From contig OZ005689.1 in NCBI GenBank assembly GCA_963930775.1, positions 14,136,923 through 14,200,922 of the forward strand: DNA of 64,000 bases. Direction: 5' to 3'. The notes beneath the pieces are model-generated. The model worked only from the letters and a program-made list of their open reading frames with translations. It did not search any database and was not told where the DNA came from. Positions 37,064 to 48,945 of the stretch are shown one piece after another. Positions within the stretch are counted from its first letter, which is position 1. Each line of letters starts with the position of its first letter. Both the position numbers and the translations under genes were made by a program. The stretch is from Cliona cf. orientalis. Lineage: Eukaryota > Porifera > Demospongiae > Clionaida > Clionaidae.

Positions 37064-37430
37064 TTACACTGTAAAACTCAAGGGTTGTTTAAATCCATTT
37101 AGGTCGCCTCAGTTGCAAAAGGAATGTCTCAGTAACTCACATAGCCCATTGTAAACAGAATAGCTAACTCACATTCAGTCGTATAGCCCATTGACTACTA
37201 ATAGTTAAATAATGTAAGGTTTTAATTCTACTACTTCAGTAACGAGTTAATCAATTGAGTTATTAAACCAGTAATGAGTTAATCAATTAAATTATTGTAG
37301 CAATATCTCAATTGATTAACTCATTACTAATGTAGTAGAAAATAAAATACCTTACATTACTTAACTATTAGTAGTCAATGGGCTAGTATACGACTGAATG
37401 TGAGTTATTCTGTTTACAATTGCAATGGGC
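37064..37430. mobile_element. Foldback element, copy 2 (without the nested MITE)
   Basis: Same arms as 6855-7528 but lacking the 234-bp insert; the right end is truncated after GCAATGGGCACAG. It provides the empty site for that insertion. Confidence 0.85.
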
Positions 37431-37930
37431 ACAGTGTTAGACTGCATGCATATATGAATGCACAGGAGTGCAGAACCCTCACCGCTACATGCATCCATGA
37501 CTCATGCACTTACAGATCTATAGCATGTCTCATGTGTACACCTGCTGAGGAGTATTGAACTAGCCATACCCTGCACCTGAACAGGGTTCTGGTACTAGAA
37601 CTAGAATCAGTGAATGATCTAGGAGTTGGGGAAGGCACCTGGCTATGTCACTATATGTAAACTGAAAGCCTCCGTGACATAGCTACTTAAACTGAATTAG
37701 CTATGCACTTAAGAGCTGCTGCCTATTTACACTGTCACAATGACACTGCATTGACGACTAACCAGCAAGGCACAGTGTGGCAATCAGTCACGTAGCTGAG
37801 GTAGGTGCCATGTAAACCCAGACTGGCAACAGCTGTGCACACTATACTACACCACTGGGCAGGACTTAATGTGACCACTCTTCCTTGATGCCTCTAATGC
37901 GTACTTTTTCTCAGACGAACCTTACCACTT
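37430..37930. other. No gene; degraded repeat flanking a LINE relic
   Basis: Shares scattered words with 47140-47320 (GAGCTRCTGCCT, CTTACCAYTTARYACAGGA), so both may be decayed 5' parts of related LINE copies. Nothing else is seen. Confidence 0.4.
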
Positions 37931-38640
37931 AACACAGGACAGGTCAAAGTATTTTTATACAAATACCTCGGTATGTGGATTACTTCCACACTTAATTGGT
38001 CAATACAAGTTGAGGAGACCTGCGCAGCAAGAAGGCAAGACGTCAAATTGGCTTTCTTTATAGGAGGTTCTATAAGTATGCTAGTAACCCAACCTTCCTC
38101 AGGCTATACTTATCCTATGTTCGTCCACATCTCGAATATGTAGCTGCTGTTTGGGATCCTCACCAACGTGGCTTAATAAGCACTTTAGAACGTGTAGCTA
38201 CAGAAGTTTGCCCTCAAAGCCTCTAGCTATATACTAGGGACTGGAATGTCGATTATGACACTCTAATTAGAATCTGCAACATATCTACTTTGGAAGAGTG
38301 GCGTCAGCTCCTTAAGCTATCCATATTGTACCAAATCATTAATGGCCAACTTGTGATTCCTGGGGCTCCAATTGAGAGGAGAATACAACAGAGATCTCTG
38401 AGAAACTCTTAGAGCGACTACTTCAATTTTACTGCAAAGACCGGTCGCCCATACAAATTCCCACTTAGCTATAATAGCTATTCGTTTTTTCCCAATGCAA
38501 TTGCTTTGTGGAATGATCGGGCCCCTTCTGTGCAGATGAGTGAATCTCTGTATTTTCAAACGCTCCTTACATACCTTTTTACACAACACTTATCATGTTT
38601 CTTGAATGTTGTGTTTGTGTTTTGTCCTTTAACGGGTGCA
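37930..38640 (+). pseudogene. LINE reverse-transcriptase C-terminal relic
   Basis: Plus-strand frames, shifted several times, read YKYLGMWITSTLNWS, FLYRRFYKYASNPTFLRLY, LSYVRPHLEYVAAVWDP, RDWNVDYDTLIRICN and FFPNAIALWNDRAPS. These match the thumb and C-terminal part of the LINEs at 29.0-31.0 and 49.4-51.4 kb, here on the opposite strand. The catalytic core is absent. Confidence 0.85.
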
Positions 38641-38810
38641 TTGTAAGTTAGCCTATTGCTATTTATGTATCCTTGCATTATAGCTACTATGCAAAATTAT
38701 TAATCACTACTAACAAATGTATGAATTTTAGAGCAAGAAATTAATCCTCGATGCATATTGCATGCTAGGTCTGCACGAATCAGTATGTTACTCTGCTTGA
38801 AGTGAACATA

Positions 38811-39361
38811 CCGTACTCTCGCGAAAGAGGGCCCATGGGCGGTGCACCTTACATTGGGCAAAAGATTGGGGGAGGGGAGGGTGGGCCGATATTCGAGGTA
38901 TCAGTATCGCGTTTATATCCGAAAGAGCGCCCAGGTAAGTTACCCATGCTAGCTTCATAATTTGAATAGTAGCAGCGCTATTATTGCAATGATTTCAGAC
39001 TTATTCAAGCACGGTTACCAATCCAGAGCAAGGGCGGCCGCGATACTTCACCGTGTGTCGTTGAGTGCAGCCCTATTAAGTGGGCGTGGCTAATATCGCT
39101 AGTCGTGTACGATCGTTTATTTCTGCTGAAACGTGGCATAAATCTAGCTAGGCTTAGTTTTACAGCTGTTTAGTACGTTACTTATCAATCTTACATACTA
39201 CAGACTATTCAAATATAGTCCTTATAACCCAGCCCTTTGAGCTGCGTTTTCAAGGGCAGCTACACATGGGCGCATATTTGAGTAAACACTAGACCTTAGC
39301 AGGAAATCGAGGGGGGGGGGGCGACATTCCGTATAGTGGGCCCTCTTTCGCGAGGGTATGG
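38811..39361. mobile_element. MITE with CCGTACTCTCGCGAAAGAGG ends
   Basis: Left CCGTACTCTCGCGAAAGAGG and right CCTCTTTCGCGAGGGTATGG are inverted repeats, 551 bp apart, with flanking TA. The compact duplicate reads GAACATAGCTAACATGCGATG at about 11469-11489 with no insert. A G-run lies at 39310. Confidence 0.85.
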
Positions 39362-39562
39362 TAATATGCGACGTAGTTTTGTTAAAGAGGAGGGAGCGCT
39401 ATACGTGGTGATTGATAAACCGTCATGGGACATGATAGTGTAATGTGTGATGCATTATAGTGACCGTGATATTATGAGAACTGACTGACATGAAAAAGTA
39501 TGTTGCTAGCTAGTTTGTGTAAGGAACATTGCGTACGTTTCTATGAATTACAAGAGCTGTAA

Positions 39563-40912
39563 TGCACCTGTCAATGGTATGCCCTAGTAGCTATCCCCCT
39601 CCCGCTCCAAGTAGGGGCATACTAGAGTCAGCAATCAAATATCAGCCACCACACATAATCAGACACCTGTATCTCAGGAATGGAAAGAGCTATGATCACC
39701 ATTCTTGCGCTGACTGGTAGCTCTAGTCAAATACTGATCACATACCAAATCCAAAGTCTTTGCGATAAACCACGTGTGAGCTAGAGACGAAAATGTTCAC
39801 CCGTCTGATTTATGCAACTACCAGACGTTTGTACCAAATTTCAGACAATTAGTTCCCCCACCGCTAAAAATGATGTGTGAAGTGCCAGAGTTGGAACTTA
39901 TGACCACCTACCCTTGCTGTCACTGGCCACCAAATTTTAGCCCACAGTGTTAGCTACTTAAATTGAATACGACAAGGCTTTAAGTAGATACTCCTCATGT
40001 CATCAATATTCAGACACTTTTTAAGGAAATCAGGTGCAAGACTTGGCTAAGAAATTCAAAATTGGGTAAAAGATCTTCAATTCATTAAATTAAGACATAG
40101 CTATACAGCCTAGTTATATGTTCTATTGGTCAATTTGTGATTAACCAAGGGTTGCAAAGGTGATTTTAAAAATTTTATAATAATTTTGAATCCTTGAATC
40201 AGGAAAAATGGAACAAAAGTGTCTGAATATTGATAACGTGAGTAGAATCTATTTAAAGCCTTGTCACATTCAATTGCAGAAACATTGTAGGCTAAAATTT
40301 GGTGGCCAGTGACAGCAAGGGTAGATAGTCATATGTTCCAAATCTGGCAGTCCACACATCATTTTTAGCAGTGAGGGAACTAATTGTCTGAAATTTGGTA
40401 CAAACGTCTGGTAGCTAGTTGCATAAATCAGACGGGTGAATATTTTTGTCTCTAGCTCACACGTGGTTTATCGCAAAGACTTTGGATTTGGTATATGATC
40501 AGCGTTCGACTAGAGCTACCAGTCAGCGTAAGAATGGTGATCATAGCTCTTTCCATTCCTGAGATACAGGTGTCTGATTATATGTGGTGGCTGATATTTG
40601 ATTGCTGACTCTAGGGGATTTGACAATGATCATTTCAATTGCCCCAGGGTCGGAGCAATATTTGAAGTCAAATCCCCTATTCAGTAGCTACCTAGTGTAT
40701 CCTAGGGGAACATAGGGGATTTGATTACATTCATGCTGCTTCTGTTATGATGTGGTAATCATAGTCTCATGAGCCACACCCTCTAGTTTATGTCACTGTG
40801 CACGGAAAAATCAAATGCCCCACCCTAGGTCCAGCTTCTCCTGTAAAATCCCCTTGGTACCCCTTGGTTTCGCGCGGGAGGGGGATAGTGGGGCATGCCA
40901 TTGACAGGTGCA
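39563..40912. mobile_element. Harbinger-like MITE copy 2, split by a foldback
   Basis: Same termini as 33036-33395 (TGCACCTGTCAATGG / CCATTGACAGGTGCA) with TAA at 39560-39562 and 40913-40915. Empty sites exist both in the compact duplicate (about 11690) and 160 bp downstream (ACAAGAGCTGTAAATTTGAC at about 41072). The element body is interrupted at 39625-40611. Confidence 0.88.
39625..40611. mobile_element. 987-bp foldback element
   Basis: Two arms of roughly 400 bp (GAGTCAGCAATCAAATATCA ... complement at the end) around a ~175-bp loop. Flanked by TA (39623-39624, 40612-40613); the intact relative at 33036-33395 lacks it. Non-coding. Transcripts through it would form a long hairpin. Confidence 0.88.
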
Positions 40913-41250
40913 TAAATTTGACAGTAGTGTGTGATGGGAATTCCGAGTAGCTACATGGATTAGAATGTGCACTAGTCTATAACCTTGCCTGTAGTAATCG
41001 TGAGTACTCTAACTAAAAGATCTATCATGGGACAAAGCTTACTTGTAAATTTAATAACCACTGGATGAATTACAAGAGCTGTAAATTTGACAGTAGTGTG
41101 TGATGGGAATTCCGAGTACATGGATTAGAATGTGCACTATAGTCTATAACCTTGCCTGTAGTAATCGTGAGTAGCTAGCTACTCTAACTAAAAGATCTAG
41201 CTATCATGGGACAAAGCTTACTTGTAAATTTAATAACCACTGGATTATGA
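40913..41250. repeat. Local tandem duplication (~165 bp x 2)
   Basis: GTGTGATGGGAATTCCGAGT through TTTAATAACCACTGGAT occurs twice in direct order; the second copy begins with the unfilled Harbinger target. Confidence 0.88.
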
Positions 41251-42221
41251 GAACAGTCATTGACAATAAGCTACTGTGTGAGGGAACACTATGTAGCTAT
41301 AGTATTACAAGTAATATAAGGAGTGTGTGGGAGAGGGGGGCCAGGAAGAGATATGATTCAAAATAATTAGTCACCATGACAACCTGGAACTAGAGCTCTG
41401 TAGAGCACATCTACCCCGCGCGCACATTATGCAATCTTAGACTATAGATTTACTTTCGGTGCATGGCTATAATTTTGTAAACTTCAGAGAAATACATGTA
41501 GAAATGCTGCTTAGCCTACTGGGGGTTTCGGTGACACTTGAAAAAGCGCTCTCTGCACCTACACCTAGCCCAGACTAGGAAGATATGAATTTCTACCTAT
41601 ATCTTTTGTAACAATGGTAGTATAGCTGTCTTATATTATGAACCCTTGACCATCTCCCCAGTAGCTGCATAGTGTAATGTGCATGTGGTAAAAGGTCGTC
41701 AATAGAATGCGTACACATCGATCGATGCTCGCCCCAGAAATCATGGAGATGGCGTCTAAGATCGACTCTCAGCCTTGACAGCGACCAGTTTCGATGCTTC
41801 AATCACAGAGACGAACTCGACAGTACAGTATTTCTTCCGAACTTCAGGTTGGTCACGCTGCTGCAGTCGTGCGCGGGCCAGCGCGGGCTAGCCCCTTGTG
41901 ACAATGCGTGCATGCTATATATAGCGCAAGGCTAGCTTTATTTATCCACGGCATTACGTAAGCCAAGAAAATACGTGAAGTTCAACCAACAGTACTTCTC
42001 AGAGAAAGTAGCGCTCAGCTTGTAATGTATTCGCTGGAAACACGCGTAAGATACTCTACATATTTACTGATTTTCAAGTCCCAGAAAGGCTCCAGCGAGG
42101 CCCTGAATTTTCTTATAATTACCTCATAGATTACCTAAGAGATTACACCATAGGTTTCATCATAATTACACCATAATTACCTTATAACCACAGAAAAGTA
42201 AATTGCTACTGGGGAGATAAT

Positions 42222-43090
42222 GAACAACTTAGAGACTACGTCCAGAGTCCCTCATGAATACGCCGCCATAAATTCGAACTAGGACAAATCGACAAACTGC
42301 GCATGCTCCGTATACGCGTACAATATTGGGGCGCGCGGCTTGAGCCGGTTGACCTTCACCCGCCATGTGCTCGACTGAATAGGGAAATCCCCCCGAGTGC
42401 GAGCTCGCCAAAGAAAGCGAACCGAGAAAATCGCCATATCTCATCGATAGTCCACGATGTCTTCTACGCTAGGTTCGAATTCTGGGTCCCAACAACCTTT
42501 CATGCGCGCTAAACATTTTGAAACAGTTTCACAGGAATTACATCATAAGTTTCATCATATATTTCATCATAGGTTTCATCATCATAATTTCATCATAGCG
42601 AGAGCCGAATTCTTTGTTTCTAATTGGGACTCTGGACGTAATGAACAACTTAGAGACTGCATCCCGAGTCCCTCACGAAAAGTAGGCGCCATAAATTCGA
42701 ACTAGGACACGTCGACGAACTGCGCATGCTCCGTACACGCGTATATTGGGGCGCGCGGCTTGAGCCGGCTGACCCAAACGTGACCTCCACCTGCCATGTG
42801 CTAGACTGAACAGGGAAATCCCCCCGAGTGCGAGCTCGCCAAAGAAAGCGAACTGAGAAAATCGCCATATCTCATCGATAATCCACGACGTCTTCTACGC
42901 TAGGTTCGAATTCTGGGTCCCAACAATCTTTCATGCGCGCTAAACATTTTGAAACAGTTTCACAGCAATTACATCATGAATTTCATCATAAATTTCATCA
43001 TAAATTACCTCATCGGTTTTCGTCATCATTTCATCATCAATTACTCATCGCGCGGCCGAATTTTTTTTTGCGAATTGGGACTCGGGATGT
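42222..43090. repeat. ~425-bp direct repeat, two units
   Basis: ATGAACAACTTAGAGACT through CATGCGCGCTAAACATTTTG and a TTTCATCATA run is repeated at an offset of 423-431 bp (second unit from about 42640). Minor indels only. Confidence 0.85.
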
Positions 43091-44046
43091 AATGATTGGT
43101 TCCAGATTTCAGTCACTATAGACATCACGAGCATTATTTAGAGCATCGACGATCTTTACCAGTCATATGCTTGGCCACTTAGTTGTGCGCATGAGCAGAA
43201 AGCACAATTGGCATGCATATGCATTGATGGGCACTGTCGATAGGCGTGGCTACGGTGGCCAACAAAAAGGCACTATTTGTGACGCTCGTGGACCGTATCC
43301 CTCAATTTGACGCACACTGAAGCCAGTTTTTCGCCGAATTCGATTGATTCGTTGTGATTACGAGTCGCTTAGACGCCCATATCTCGAGATATGGCGATTT
43401 TTGTGCTAACGACAACAACAACAACTAGAGCTCTATAGAGCACATACCCCGCGCGCACATTGCGCAATCTATAGGTCTGCTTTTGTTGTTGTTTGATTGT
43501 ATCCAGATTTAGACTAGGTATCTTAAATTCTGATTCGATGGGGCTTTGCATTCCAGTCCGCGAATAGCCACCATGCAGCCAACCGTGTGCCACTAGGATT
43601 ATTGACGACCTTTACCATCCCATAATTATTCAATGTTATGCGCATGAGCAGAAAGCACAAGGCCAGCATGCATAATGCATTGAGTGGGCACTGTCGATAG
43701 GCGTGGTTACGAAGGCTAACAAAGAGGCACTATTTGTGACGCTCGTGGACCATATCCCTCGATTCGAAGCACACTGAAGCCCGTTTTTCGCCAAATGCGA
43801 CTGATTGATTGTGCTTACTAGTCGCTCAGGTGCCTAGACCTCTAGATATGGCGATTTTTCTGCTAACAACAACTACAACTAGAGCTCTGTAGAGCACATA
43901 CCCCGCGCGCACATTGCGCAATCTATAGAATTACTTTGTGTGCATGGCTATAATTAATTTTTATGAACTTCTGCAGAAAATTAGTGGAAATGCTTCAATG
44001 TCATAGCTACCGGAGGTCCCGGTGACAAAAGCACTCTCTCTGCATT

Positions 44047-44335
44047 AGGCGAAGCAAACTAAATTCACAGTTTATCGTCACAGACTTTTCGATTTTGCAT
44101 GCGGGCGGGCGGTCATTATTCAGATTTCAAATTAGTAAAAGAGTGCGAGAAACGCTAGGTTCAAACTCGCGATCACTGAGGCCACGCCCTTCAATTGCAG
44201 CGCTCCAGGGGGCGGGGCCAAAATGCCATATAATTGCTGTATACAATCTGAAATATGAAATTTTTTGAGAAAATCTGAAAATCCATGCGGGCGGTGACGA
44301 TAAACTGCGAATTCAGTTTGCCTGGCCTTAGATCT
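44047..44335. mobile_element. MITE with CAGTTTATCGTCA termini
   Basis: Imperfect inverted ends GGCGAAGCAAACT..CAGTTTATCGTCA and TGACGATAAACTG..AGTTTGCCTGGCC, 289 bp, inside the GC-rich cluster. Confidence 0.75.
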
Positions 44336-44809
44336 AGACTACTAGGAGATATGAACTGACACGTCCAATAGTCTGTTGTAATAGTATAGCCATTTTACAT
44401 TACATTTTGGTTCCATAGGGCTGCAGATTTCAGCTCCGTCAGAGGATTCGGATGGAGTATAGATTTCAAGGACATTATTAATTTCGACGATCTTTACCGA
44501 TCATAATGTTACTCTAGTTGTGCGCATGAGCAGACAATGCAATAGGCATGCATTATGCATTGAGTAGGCACTGTCGATAGGCGTGGCTACGTAAAAAAGC
44601 ACTATTTGTGACGTCTATGGACCGTATCCATCGATTTGACGAACACTGAAGCCAGTTTTTCGCCGAATTCGATTGATTCGTAGTACTTACGAGTCGCTTA
44701 GACGTATATATCTCGAGATATGGCGATTTTTGTGCTCACGACGACAACGACAACAACGACGACAACGACACGACCGATTACTTAACCCCTTGCGCATGCG
44801 CGCGGGGTA

Positions 44810-45460
44810 ACTAGAGCTCAAAAGAGCACATACCCCGCGCGCTGCAGTGTCGACGACCTTTACCTACATATTGTGCCAGGTTGTGCGCATGAGCAGAAAG
44901 CACATGGTGGGTAGTGTAGGCGTGGCCAACAAAATGCCAAAATGCAGCATTTGCGATGCTTGTGGACCTTACCAAACGATTCGAAGCATAATGAAGCCAG
45001 TTTTTCGACGATATCGACGGATATACTATACTTACGAGTCGCTCAGATGCCTAGATCTCCAGATCCGGCGATTTTTGTGCTAACAACAGACACAACCGAT
45101 CACTTTACCCCTTGCGCATGCGCGCGGGGTAACAACTAGAGGTCTGTAGAGCACATACCCCGCGCGCTGCAGTGTCGACGACCTTTACCTACATATTGTG
45201 CCAGGTTGTGCGCATGAGCAGAAAGCACATGGTGGGTAGTGTCCATAGGCGTGGCCAACAAAATGCCAAAATGCAGCATTTGCGATGCTTGTGGACCTTG
45301 CCAAACGATTCGAAGCATAATGAAGCCAGTTTTTCGACGATATCGACGGATATACTATATTTACGAGTCGCTCAGATGCCTAGATCTCCAGATCCGGCGA
45401 TTTTTGTGCTAACAACAGACACAACCGATCACTTTACCCCTTGCGCATGCGCGCGGGATA
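44810..45460. repeat. ~325-bp tandem repeat, two units
   Basis: GCTGCAGTGTCGACGACCTT through ACAACCGATCACTTTACCCC is repeated at an offset of 321-325 bp with few changes; the open frames across both are therefore near-identical and not evidence of genes. Confidence 0.88.
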
Positions 45461-46218
45461 ACAACAACGACGACACAACCGATTATTTTACCCCTTGCGC
45501 ATGCGCGCGGGGTAATAATATTAGAACATCATGGGGCATGCATTCATACAGTGTGTGTGCAGCCTGAGGATGGCTAGAGAACACAAGTTGGCAATCTGGA
45601 ATGTACGTGACAGCTATATCATGGGGTAGCTAGCATGTGTAGGCAGAATGGAGAGAGACTCACTCAACTTGGTCACCATGACAACCTGGAATGTGAGAAC
45701 TATCATGGAGCAAGTAGTGTGTGTGGATGGGGTGGAGAGGGAACACAATTTGGTCACCATGATAACCTGCATGGAATATGAGAACTATCGTGGGCAAGCG
45801 TTCAATATACTGGGTAGAAGCTTAATTATGTACGAGGGAGATTCACACTGGATGGGTCTTGTTGAAAAGCCATACTTTTAGACACTAATTCCAATGCTAT
45901 AATAATAGATGTTTGCTGGGTAATTGCCAGGACAAATATAAGTCTTAGAGCTTTTTCTATGCCAATAATTTCAACAATAGCACGGGTATATAACATTTAT
46001 AGCTACAGTAAATATGCTATTAGTTGTTACAATTAGGGCCAACAGTAGCTAACAGTAACTAAAAACACTATATTAGCTATAGCTAAAATCTTCAATAGCT
46101 ATACTACTATAATATAATATTATAATACAAGTTTCTGTTTATACAATTCAAGATTATGGATATTATTGTTATTAGTTCAATGCACTGTTTAGTGCTGATC
46201 TCTTGCATATAGCTAATT

Positions 46219-46735
46219 TTAGCTTTCTTTCCTGACGGAGCTGATTACTCCATAGCCACCAAGGTTAGATAGGGTATCTGCAGCACTAGGGTATAGTCTC
46301 CCACTTCAAGATTCTCACCATTGCCAGTATACTATTGTAATATAGCCTGGATTCTCAAAGACTGTCTAAGTGCCTCCAGTGATGATAAAGCTGTTTGTTA
46401 ATTTAAGTCAATACTTGATAGATCATCCTTACTATCTTACAGGACCACCATACGTCCCCCAAAATGTGCCCATTGAAAAAGAATTATTGCTGGTGTGCCA
46501 TTAGGAGGGAGAGGTCTAACAGAGGATATTTCATTGGCACGTCCACTCCATGATGATGGGTTTGGATAATCCTTGCTGGGTTTCAAAAAATGTGTATACA
46601 CTTGAAAGTTATGGCCTCGATATGCTAACCACCTAGCTACAGTCCCCCTCGACTTGTATGGATTCAATTTGATTGTCAAAGTCTTCGTTTGCAAGTGATT
46701 CTACCTCACTTCTTATTTCTACTTTTCATTGTAGC
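46219..46735 (-). pseudogene. Beta/gamma-crystallin exon-2 remnant (G2)
   Basis: On the minus strand most of exon 2 is recognisable: RWLAYRGHNFQVYTHFL, SSWSGRANEISSVRPLPP, PAIILFQWAHFGGRMVVL, and after frameshifts GTW-like and GGYGVISSVRKES to a stop at 46219-46221. No exon 1 is seen. Equivalent to, but longer than, the 12632-12790 fragment; more diverged from the active copies than A, D or F, so it is older. Confidence 0.85.
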
Positions 46736-46739
46736 TATT

Positions 46740-47920
46740 AGCTATTATAATAATTATGGCTCACTGTGTATATTAGCTAGCTATAATAATTATTATGCTT
46801 TTTTTAATATCACGAGTATTGAACTACATACCCTGCACCTAATGATGGCTATGGTTTACTGTTTAAGTTCCTTGAGTGTGCTAGGAGTATGATAAGCTTA
46901 CCGCAGGAAAGCAACAGCACTGCATAATTAAGCTGTATATTAAAGCTATTCATTGACAATTTTGCTGACCAATCAGGATCAAGGTTTGCTTTACCGCCGG
47001 TTGTGATCACATGCAACTAGCTACAGCCATTCAGAACCAATGCATGGCCTTATCAGCACGCGCCATAGCTAGAGCAAGAACTGAGGATTCAGCCCAAGTT
47101 CACCAGACCCTTTTCCTCCTTGGATGTGGGATCTGGGCCAGGGGACGAGCCTGACTTAGCACTAGAGAGCTACTGCCTGTTTAATTACACCATCACTGCC
47201 TTGACAACTGCTTAGAGTGGTAATTATTAATCATGTAGCTGAGTATGAACATAAACTGGTAACAGCTACTACAGGACTTATTCCTTTCTCTCAGACGACC
47301 CTTACCATTTAGTACAGGAGAGTTGGGACGGACGGACAAAAATCGCCAAACTGGCAAACGATTGCAGTAATTAAAGTATATTTGCGGCGAGGGTTAATAA
47401 AGACAGTCATGACCGTGCATGGACAAAATTTATGTGTGTATAGACTGTTCAATCATAGTAGAGTCTCGTCCCATACCCCACCCCCAATCATGGTAAGGCC
47501 ATAAGAATTCAGTATTAAACTTAGTACTTGATTCCTATCCACCTTTTTCCAAAAAATTGCGGCGGGAGAAGGCATTAATTTTTATACTTAGACTACATTA
47601 TTATTTATAGTCCAAGAAAGAGAGGTATCTGGAGCATAACTATAATAATAAAGCGTCTAGATAATTGGTAACGGGTCGCTACTGCGCACGCGCAATAGCA
47701 ATAGAATTCGTAAAGGTGGCCTATGGCCTAAAGCTGCAGTTGCCGCCGGCATGTTGCAAGTTTGACTCACGGCAGCTATAATATCAGTGTAATTCAGAGA
47801 TTTTTGATGCATCACATATAATTATACTGATATCAGATCAATATTTGTAGCTATAATGCATGTTGCAAGGCCATTGCAAGATGTAAGTGAAATCTAAGTT
47901 TGATGTGGCCTAATAATAAT
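46740..47920. other. No gene; repeat R1 pieces
   Basis: 46740-47340 shows only degraded repeat. 47500-47920 matches 33420-33830 (CACGCGCAATAGCAATA, GCAGCTATAATATCAGTGTA). Confidence 0.5.
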
Positions 47921-47922
47921 CA

Positions 47923-48542
47923 TAGAGTCGGTAGACTCTATAAGTAGGGATGGCATGGATACTCCATATATGTAATACATTACAAAAATCTAAATATCTC
48001 AAAACAGGTAGCTTTATGAAATTTCTAAGTGTCAAAATCAGAATCTATAGCAAATTATCTATCTAACAAGACCAAGATCATCCATCAACTCAATTGTATA
48101 TGCCAGAACCAGATGTTCAAAAAATAGCCATTTGTCATTCTTTCTTTCTTTCTTTCTTTGACTATCTGGATCTCTCACCTTAGTTTTCATATAAATCCAC
48201 TCTATTTTGTAGCGCGCAGTGCAGTGGCAAGTTAGTTTGCATTTTTGCGTTATCTCGACAGTTACGTAATAGTGGGTGTGTACGGCGCATTAACGATTGG
48301 GTGTGTCCGATACGCCATTTTGTGATATAATGCACATGCTTGAAATGTGTTGCCATGGTGAAGTCATGTGACAGTGCCTGGCCCTAGGCGAGGGTAGCTA
48401 GCTAGCTACTCGCTAGCGCTAGCGCATGCAACGGCGCACAGGATCCGGATCATGGATATGAATATGAAGGTGCAAAGCTCGAGGAACGGTAAGGCGCTAG
48501 GCATAGGCGAGCTACTCGCTAGCGCGTGCAACGCTAGTGCTC
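47923..48542. repeat. Dispersed repeat, left half (MULE target)
   Basis: Left part of the repeat intact at 25482-26160; it resumes at 60412 after the MULE. The last nine bases, CTAGTGCTC (48534-48542), are the left target duplication. Confidence 0.88.
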
Positions 48543-48709
48543 GCGAATTTCAAATTTGGGCGTACTTTGTGGGGTCAAAGGTTAATATGTGATTACTTTA
48601 ACCCTATGCCCACGCGATATTGAATTCACCAGCGCTGCGCAATACATAAAGCATGCGATCTGGTATGATATTCTTCGCGACTTGTATAATTGGGTGGGGC
48701 ACGGAAATA
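48543..48709 (+). repeat. MULE left terminal inverted repeat (167 bp)
   Basis: Begins GCGAATTTC and ends ..GGGCACGGAAATA; the complement is at 60245-60411. Identity breaks immediately after (CTACTAC versus ATAATAT). Confidence 0.93.
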
Positions 48710-48756
48710 CTACTACAGATACTGACAAGATGGATCATGCTGGATGGCTATTATTA

Positions 48757-48912
48757 TCAAGGTTTATATGTTATATCTTTAGCTTTGATGTTTACACTTA
48801 AGCAGTGTGGTTTCTTGGGTCTCTTTGCCTTGGGAGGGAAATAGTTAGGCTCTTGAAGTGGACGTTTCGTCGGTCTTCCCTGTGGTGCTTGTTTTGTCCC
48901 TCTGGGTAGACC

Positions 48913-48945
<33 letters not shown>

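Larger units (their letters stand above)
41392..45522. mobile_element. GC-rich composite insertion with TACCCCGCGCGC ends
   Basis: At least five units begin ACTAGAGCTCTGTAGAGCAC then ACCCCGCGCGC (41393, 43426, 43876, 44812, 45135), and several end GCGCATGCGCGCGGGGTAA (44788, 45110, 45440, 45493). The compact duplicate reads CAACCTGGAATAATAATTAT where this block sits. CpG and GCGC words are far denser than in the surrounding AT-rich DNA. Small frames inside are not convincing genes; GTGGCCAACAAAATGCC and TGTGCGCATGAGCAGAAAGC recur in most units. Confidence 0.75.
38715..46320. repeat. Segmental duplicate, expanded copy (partner 11.38-12.79 kb)
   Basis: Collinear with 11380-12790 but 7.6 kb instead of 1.4 kb. 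The extra length is accounted for by a CCGTACTC-ended MITE (38811-39361), a Harbinger-like MITE with a nested foldback (39563-40912), a local tandem duplication (40913-41250) and a GC-rich cluster (about 41392-45522). Confidence 0.85.

Noticed and set aside
42465-42500. tRNA B-box-like word (AGGTTCGAATTC), repeated at 42900
   Set aside because: No A box, acceptor stem or cloverleaf in the right place; it sits inside a tandem repeat.
45172-45567. 131-codon frame in the GC-rich cluster
   Set aside because: Runs through tandem ~325-bp repeat units, with a near-identical partner at 44847; no domain.
48653-48844. Frame MRSGMIFFATCIIGWGTE, also seen at 60301
   Set aside because: Same sequence on both terminal repeats of the MULE; the open frame lies in non-coding repeat.
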